Below are positions 13,291 to 16,608 of a DNA stretch of 16,608 nt, piece after piece; position 1 is the stretch's first letter; the number at the start of each line of letters is the position of its first letter. The position numbers and the translations under genes are program-made. The stretch spans positions 1 through 16,608 of the forward strand of contig VXON01000181.1 of assembly GCA_009840065.1 (NCBI GenBank), in the 5' to 3' direction. The DNA comes from Cenarchaeum sp. SB0662_bin_33 (lineage in GTDB: Archaea > Thermoproteota > Nitrososphaeria > Nitrososphaerales > Nitrosopumilaceae). The notes under the pieces are model-generated. The model saw nothing but the letters and a program-made list of their open reading frames with translations. It ran no database searches and was not told the origin of the DNA.

Positions 13291-16121
13291 CTAATATTTT
13301 TAAAATAGACAGGCTGTGCAGCAAGGGTGATTCCCTCTTTGATGAAGGAAAATACCGATATGCAATCAGATATTATGACAAGGTAATAAAGGTCGTCCCC
13401 AACCATGTGGATGCCCTGTCTGGAAAGGGTGATTCACTACTTGCACTGGAGAGATACCCGGAAGCCATCAAATTTTATGATAGGATGCTGTCAATATACC
13501 CGGATCACACTGATGCCCTACGCAGCAAGGGTATTGCCCTCTACAACACCGGAAGGCACGAGGATGCCATAGCATGTTACAATAAAACGCTGAACCTCAA
13601 TTCCGATCACGAATTTACGCCAAACCACAGGGGTGATGCCCTCTCTTGGCTGGGGAGATACAACGAGGCCATTACATGTTATGATGAGGTACTGGCAACC
13701 GACCCTTATCATGTCGATGCCCTACGCCACAAAGGTGATGCCCTCTATGCTCTAAAGAGATACGACGAGGCCACCACATGTTATGACAGTATACTGAAAG
13801 TCAATCCTGATGATGTATCTGCCCTACACTATAAGAGCGATTCACTCGTTAGGGAGGGGAGATATGATGAGGCCTCTTCATACTTTGACAGAATACTGAC
13901 AGTCGATCCTGACAGTGCAAAGATACTACACAACAAGGGTATGTCCTTACAGCATAGTGAAAGATACGATGAAGCCATCGAATACTATGACAAGGCACTG
14001 GCAGCCGACCCGGATCACCCACACACTCTGTACCATAAGGGTAATGCTCTCCTTGCGTTGAAGAGATACACTGAAGCCATTATATGCTATGACACGGTAC
14101 TGCTAATCGAGCCTGGCAATATGAGTGCCTTACACAACAGGGGTGCTGCCCTTTATAGTAGTGAAAAATACAAGGAAGCCATCAGCTGTTTTGAGACGGT
14201 ACTTGCAGCCTACCCAGATCACATAAATGCACTACACAACATGAGTAATGTCCTCTGTAATATGGGGAGATACAAGGAAGCCATCCCCTACTATGATAAG
14301 ATATTGGCAGTTGAGCCTGACAATGGGGAAACAATACAAAACAAGGCTGATGCACTCTATTATGATAGTAAATACCATGAAGCCATCACATATTATGACA
14401 AGGCACTGGCAGCCGACCCCGATCGTGGTTATCTCCTATTCCAAAAAGGTGAGTGCCTCTTTGCTCTGGATAGATTCAACGAGGCCATCACTTGTTATGA
14501 TGGGGCAATTGTAGCAAATCCTGGCAATCTGCTAGCACTGGACAGTAAGGGTATGGCACTCTATTGTGTTAAAAGATACCATGAAGCCATCAGATGTTAT
14601 GATAGGGCACTGGCAGCCGACCCCGATCATACATTTACAATACACCAAAAGGTTATAGTCCTCTCTCAACTGGAGAGATACGATGAGGCAGTCGTATGTT
14701 GCGACAGGATACTGGCAGTTAAGCCCGACGATTTGGATATCCAACACGAAAAAGGTTACTGCCTCTATATGTTGGATAAAAACAGAGACGCCATCGCATG
14801 TTACGACAAGATACTAGCAGTTGAGCCCGACGATACGATTGCCCTATTCCAAAAGGGTCTGGCATTCTATGATGAGGGGCAACACCAGGAAGCCATTGCA
14901 TGTTATGATAGTATACTAAAAATCGAGCCTAACGATAAGGATACCCTATTCCAAAAGGGCCGGGCACTAGATGAGGATGGAGAATACAAGGAAGCCATCA
15001 CATGTTTTAATCAGGCATTGGAGATTGACCCCTATAATATGGATGCCATATTCCACAAGGCTGAGGTCCTATTTGGGCTGAATAGATATCAGGAAGCCAT
15101 AACATGTTACGACAAGATACTGGAAACCAACTCTGACGATATAGTTGTCTTGTACAACAAGGGTAATGCCCTCTGTAACATTGATAGATACAAGGAAGCC
15201 ATCACATGTTACGACAAGGTACTGACAGCCGACCCTGACTATACAGATGCCTTGTACAACAAGGGTGATGCCCTCTATAACTTGGAGAGATTCAGGGAAG
15301 CCATCATGTATTATGATGAGGCACTAAGAGTTAACCCCGACAATATAAATATACTATACGACCTTAGTGATGCCCTCTTTAGAACAAACAGATACAAAGA
15401 GGCCATCATGCGTTACGACCAAATCCTGGCAGTAGAGCCCGACGATACGGATACACTGTACCAAAAGAGTCATGCTCTCTACATACTGGGCAAACACAAG
15501 AAGGCCATGGCATGTCACGACGAGATACTGGCAGCTATATCCAACGATACAGTACAATTAGAGAACATTGGCAACTCCCTCCATACGATGGAGAGATACG
15601 AGGAAGCCATCAAATATTACGACAGGCTGCTGGAAATAGACCCCAACAATAAAGCCGTCCTGTGCAACAAAGGTTTTATCATGTGTCACTATGAAAAATA
15701 CAAGGAAGCCATCATGTATTATGACAAAGCACTGGTAGTAGACACAGATTACATGCATGCCCTATCCGAAAAGGGTACGGCGCTCCTTGTGCTGAATGAA
15801 TATGAGGAGGCCATTGAATGTTACGACAAGGTACTCGCAGTCGAACCTGACGATACATATACTCAATATGCTAAGGGTTTTTCTCTCTATTTGTTGGAGA
15901 GATGCGAGGAGGCCATTGAGTGTTATGATGAAATAATTGCACTTGACCCCGATCACATAGGTGCATTGTACTACAAGGGTATGGTCCTCGCTCATTTAGG
16001 GAGGTACAAGGAGGCCATTGAATGTTACGACAAGGTACTCACATTAGAACCTGACAATCTAGATGTCATAAACGACAGGGATGCTGCACTATATCCTGAT
16101 GAAAAAGGTAACTTCTCGTAA
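13287..16121 (+). CDS. Giant tetratricopeptide repeat (TPR) protein
   Basis: The 944-residue protein is almost nothing but TPR: a 10-residue leader, 27 complete 34-residue repeats and a 16-residue partial repeat, with no insertions or deletions in 918 residues. The typical unit reads YNKGDALYNLERYKEAITCY followed by DKVL-x-x-x-PD. There is no signal peptide, membrane helix or catalytic domain, so it should be a cytosolic superhelical scaffold for protein-protein contacts; its partner is unknown. Many repeats carry Cys before the Tyr-Asp, an odd enrichment. Start is TTG, preceded by a Shine-Dalgarno. DNA copies are similar enough to suggest expansion by duplication. The last partial repeat degenerates into PDEKGNFS before the stop, just before accessory, transposase-related sequence. 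Confidence 0.93.
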   Translation: MTNIFKIDRLCSKGDSLFDEGKYRYAIRYYDKVIKVVPNHVDALSGKGDSLLALERYPEAIKFYDRMLSIYPDHTDALRSKGIALYNTGRHEDAIACYNKTLNLNSDHEFTPNHRGDALSWLGRYNEAITCYDEVLATDPYHVDALRHKGDALYALKRYDEATTCYDSILKVNPDDVSALHYKSDSLVREGRYDEASSYFDRILTVDPDSAKILHNKGMSLQHSERYDEAIEYYDKALAADPDHPHTLYHKGNALLALKRYTEAIICYDTVLLIEPGNMSALHNRGAALYSSEKYKEAISCFETVLAAYPDHINALHNMSNVLCNMGRYKEAIPYYDKILAVEPDNGETIQNKADALYYDSKYHEAITYYDKALAADPDRGYLLFQKGECLFALDRFNEAITCYDGAIVANPGNLLALDSKGMALYCVKRYHEAIRCYDRALAADPDHTFTIHQKVIVLSQLERYDEAVVCCDRILAVKPDDLDIQHEKGYCLYMLDKNRDAIACYDKILAVEPDDTIALFQKGLAFYDEGQHQEAIACYDSILKIEPNDKDTLFQKGRALDEDGEYKEAITCFNQALEIDPYNMDAIFHKAEVLFGLNRYQEAITCYDKILETNSDDIVVLYNKGNALCNIDRYKEAITCYDKVLTADPDYTDALYNKGDALYNLERFREAIMYYDEALRVNPDNINILYDLSDALFRTNRYKEAIMRYDQILAVEPDDTDTLYQKSHALYILGKHKKAMACHDEILAAISNDTVQLENIGNSLHTMERYEEAIKYYDRLLEIDPNNKAVLCNKGFIMCHYEKYKEAIMYYDKALVVDTDYMHALSEKGTALLVLNEYEEAIECYDKVLAVEPDDTYTQYAKGFSLYLLERCEEAIECYDEIIALDPDHIGALYYKGMVLAHLGRYKEAIECYDKVLTLEPDNLDVINDRDAALYPDEKGNFS
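13317..16070 (+). repeat. Array of 27 tandem 102-nt TPR units
   Basis: Each unit is exactly 102 nt. Repeated DNA words such as a GAAGCCAT stretch, TGTTA(T/C)GA and GGCAGCCGA recur at fixed phase. The units differ from each other at many positions, so the array is old enough to have diverged yet has kept strict length. Confidence 0.9.
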
Positions 16122-16387
16122 CAGCTCTGCAATGGGAAGTTAGGTATGGAAAGGCTAAATGCTCTGAAGAACTGAGTGTTTTATGTACGCATGATGTTTG
16201 GTGGATACTGGAGCATATGATCAAAATCTATGAATATGCAATTTGTGAAGCTAGCCAAATTCGTGATGCAGATGGAAGAAAAATTATACTGTCCGCAATA
16301 CATGTGCTCATCACATTTAGCATTCCTAGTGATGATACACAAACATTATGTGCTGACACAAGCTGGAACCATGGATTCCTGCGGTAG
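16112..16387 (+). pseudogene. Start-less open frame (about 91 codons), possible gene fragment
   Basis: The frame is open from just after a TAA at 16109-16111 to TAG at 16385-16387. It has no ATG, GTG or TTG until ATG at 16217, which would leave 56 residues. The translation looks protein-like: VWWILEHMIKIYEYAICEAS, later GRKIILSAIHVLITFSIPSD. Early residues ALQWEVRYGKA match the spacing of a TPR first helix (Ala-Leu, Arg-Tyr, Ala), so it may include a displaced TPR remnant. I do not recognise the rest. It overlaps the 3' end of the transposase gene on the other strand by 42 nt. It could be a truncated gene, a relic left by insertion, or chance. Confidence 0.35.
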
Positions 16388-16608
16388 TGGAATCATATCT
16401 ATATTACCATCAAGATAATCCTTTACGAAATGGTATGGATTTACGCCGCGTACATTACAGGTTGCATATATGGTCGCTAGTATCTCGGTGGTCTTGATGC
16501 CACGGTCTGAACGGTTTCCATAGCAGACCTTTCTCATTAATGCAAATATCCGTAAGGCTCGCTCGCTTGTGTTGTTGTGGTATGGCACACCTTTGTGTTT
16601 TAGAAACG
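16346..16608 (-). mobile_element. IS66-like transposase, C-terminal part (runs off window)
   Basis: The minus-strand frame is open to the right edge and ends at TAA 16346-16348. It reads FLKHKGVPYHNNTSERALRI and then FALMRKVCYGNRSDRGIKTTE. The Pro-Tyr-x-Asn-Asn-x-x-Glu-Arg motif is the last part of the IS66-family DDE domain, with Glu as the third catalytic acid, and the following Gly-Asn-Arg-Ser stretch and ATIYATCNVRGVNPYHFVKD are typical C-terminal features. About 87 residues are visible. Whether the upstream part is intact cannot be seen. I could not identify a terminal inverted repeat with confidence; IS66 elements usually begin GTAA, and a GTAA occurs at 16118, at the TPR stop codon. 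Confidence 0.8.

Noticed and set aside
13089..13406. 105-codon minus-strand ORF covering the OB-fold/TPR intergenic region
   Set aside because: More than a third is antisense to TPR units and it would overlap the OB-fold gene's promoter; no family resemblance.
13317..16070. CRISPR array
   Set aside because: Regular spacing is due to 102-nt coding TPR units; there are no identical short repeats with unique spacers.
16230..16418. 62-codon plus-strand ORF near the right edge
   Set aside because: Overlaps the IS66-like transposase on the opposite strand and another more protein-like frame; Met/Cys-rich with no recognisable features.

Overview
The window looks like a chromosomal segment from an archaeon, most likely a member of the Thaumarchaeota/Nitrososphaerota. 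Evidence seen in the sequence: archaeal-type uL18, uS5, uL30, uL15, SecY, Cbf5/TruB, AdkA, archaeal cytidylate kinase, a DUF106/EMC3-like insertase, prefoldin alpha and an archaeal FtsY; a tRNA-Ser interrupted at the canonical archaeal intron position; and TATA-like boxes lying about 25-29 nt upstream of several start codons, as expected for leaderless archaeal mRNAs. The phylum assignment is inference from protein wording and gene order. Base composition is intermediate, with frequent ATA and CTA codons. I cannot name the species.

Layout. Positions 1-372 hold the probable tail of a + strand gene, then a hairpin-rich stretch that is either an unidentified structured RNA or a small 72-codon gene. 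A tRNA-Ser(GGA) with a 14-nt intron follows at 373-473, and its encoded CCA abuts the stop codon of the convergent gene block. From 10355 down to 474 lies one long co-directional minus-strand block, in transcription order: prefoldin alpha, ftsY, argF, rpl18, rps5, rpl30, rpl15, secY, adkA, DUF106, cmk, truB and a small membrane-anchored protein. Spacings are a few bases or 4-nt (or slightly longer) start/stop overlaps, so this is a tightly coupled operon; a second promoter sits just before rpl18. The last part is the familiar distal end of the archaeal spc ribosomal operon. The preceding part joins chaperone and protein-targeting genes (prefoldin, SRP receptor) to an arginine-biosynthesis gene. 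Functionally the block links ribosome assembly, rRNA modification, nucleotide kinases and co-translational membrane insertion (FtsY, SecY, EMC3-like).

From 10450 the organisation loosens: a divergent M50-family membrane metalloprotease, a convergent overlapping gene with a LarA-like C-terminal region, a single OB-fold ssDNA-binding protein with a poly-T terminator, then a large + strand TPR gene (944 residues, 27 full 34-residue repeats without a single indel, TTG start with a Shine-Dalgarno). After it comes a start-less open frame and the C-terminal end of an IS66-like transposase running off the right edge, so the right end is accessory.

Most unusual features: the FtsY protein carries a roughly 310-residue acidic C-terminal extension with a perfect 127-nt internal direct repeat and a basic-aromatic C-terminal tip; the perfectly uniform TPR array; the hairpin cluster at 164-291; and the start-less frame between the TPR gene and the transposase. 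I do not see a clear new multi-gene system.
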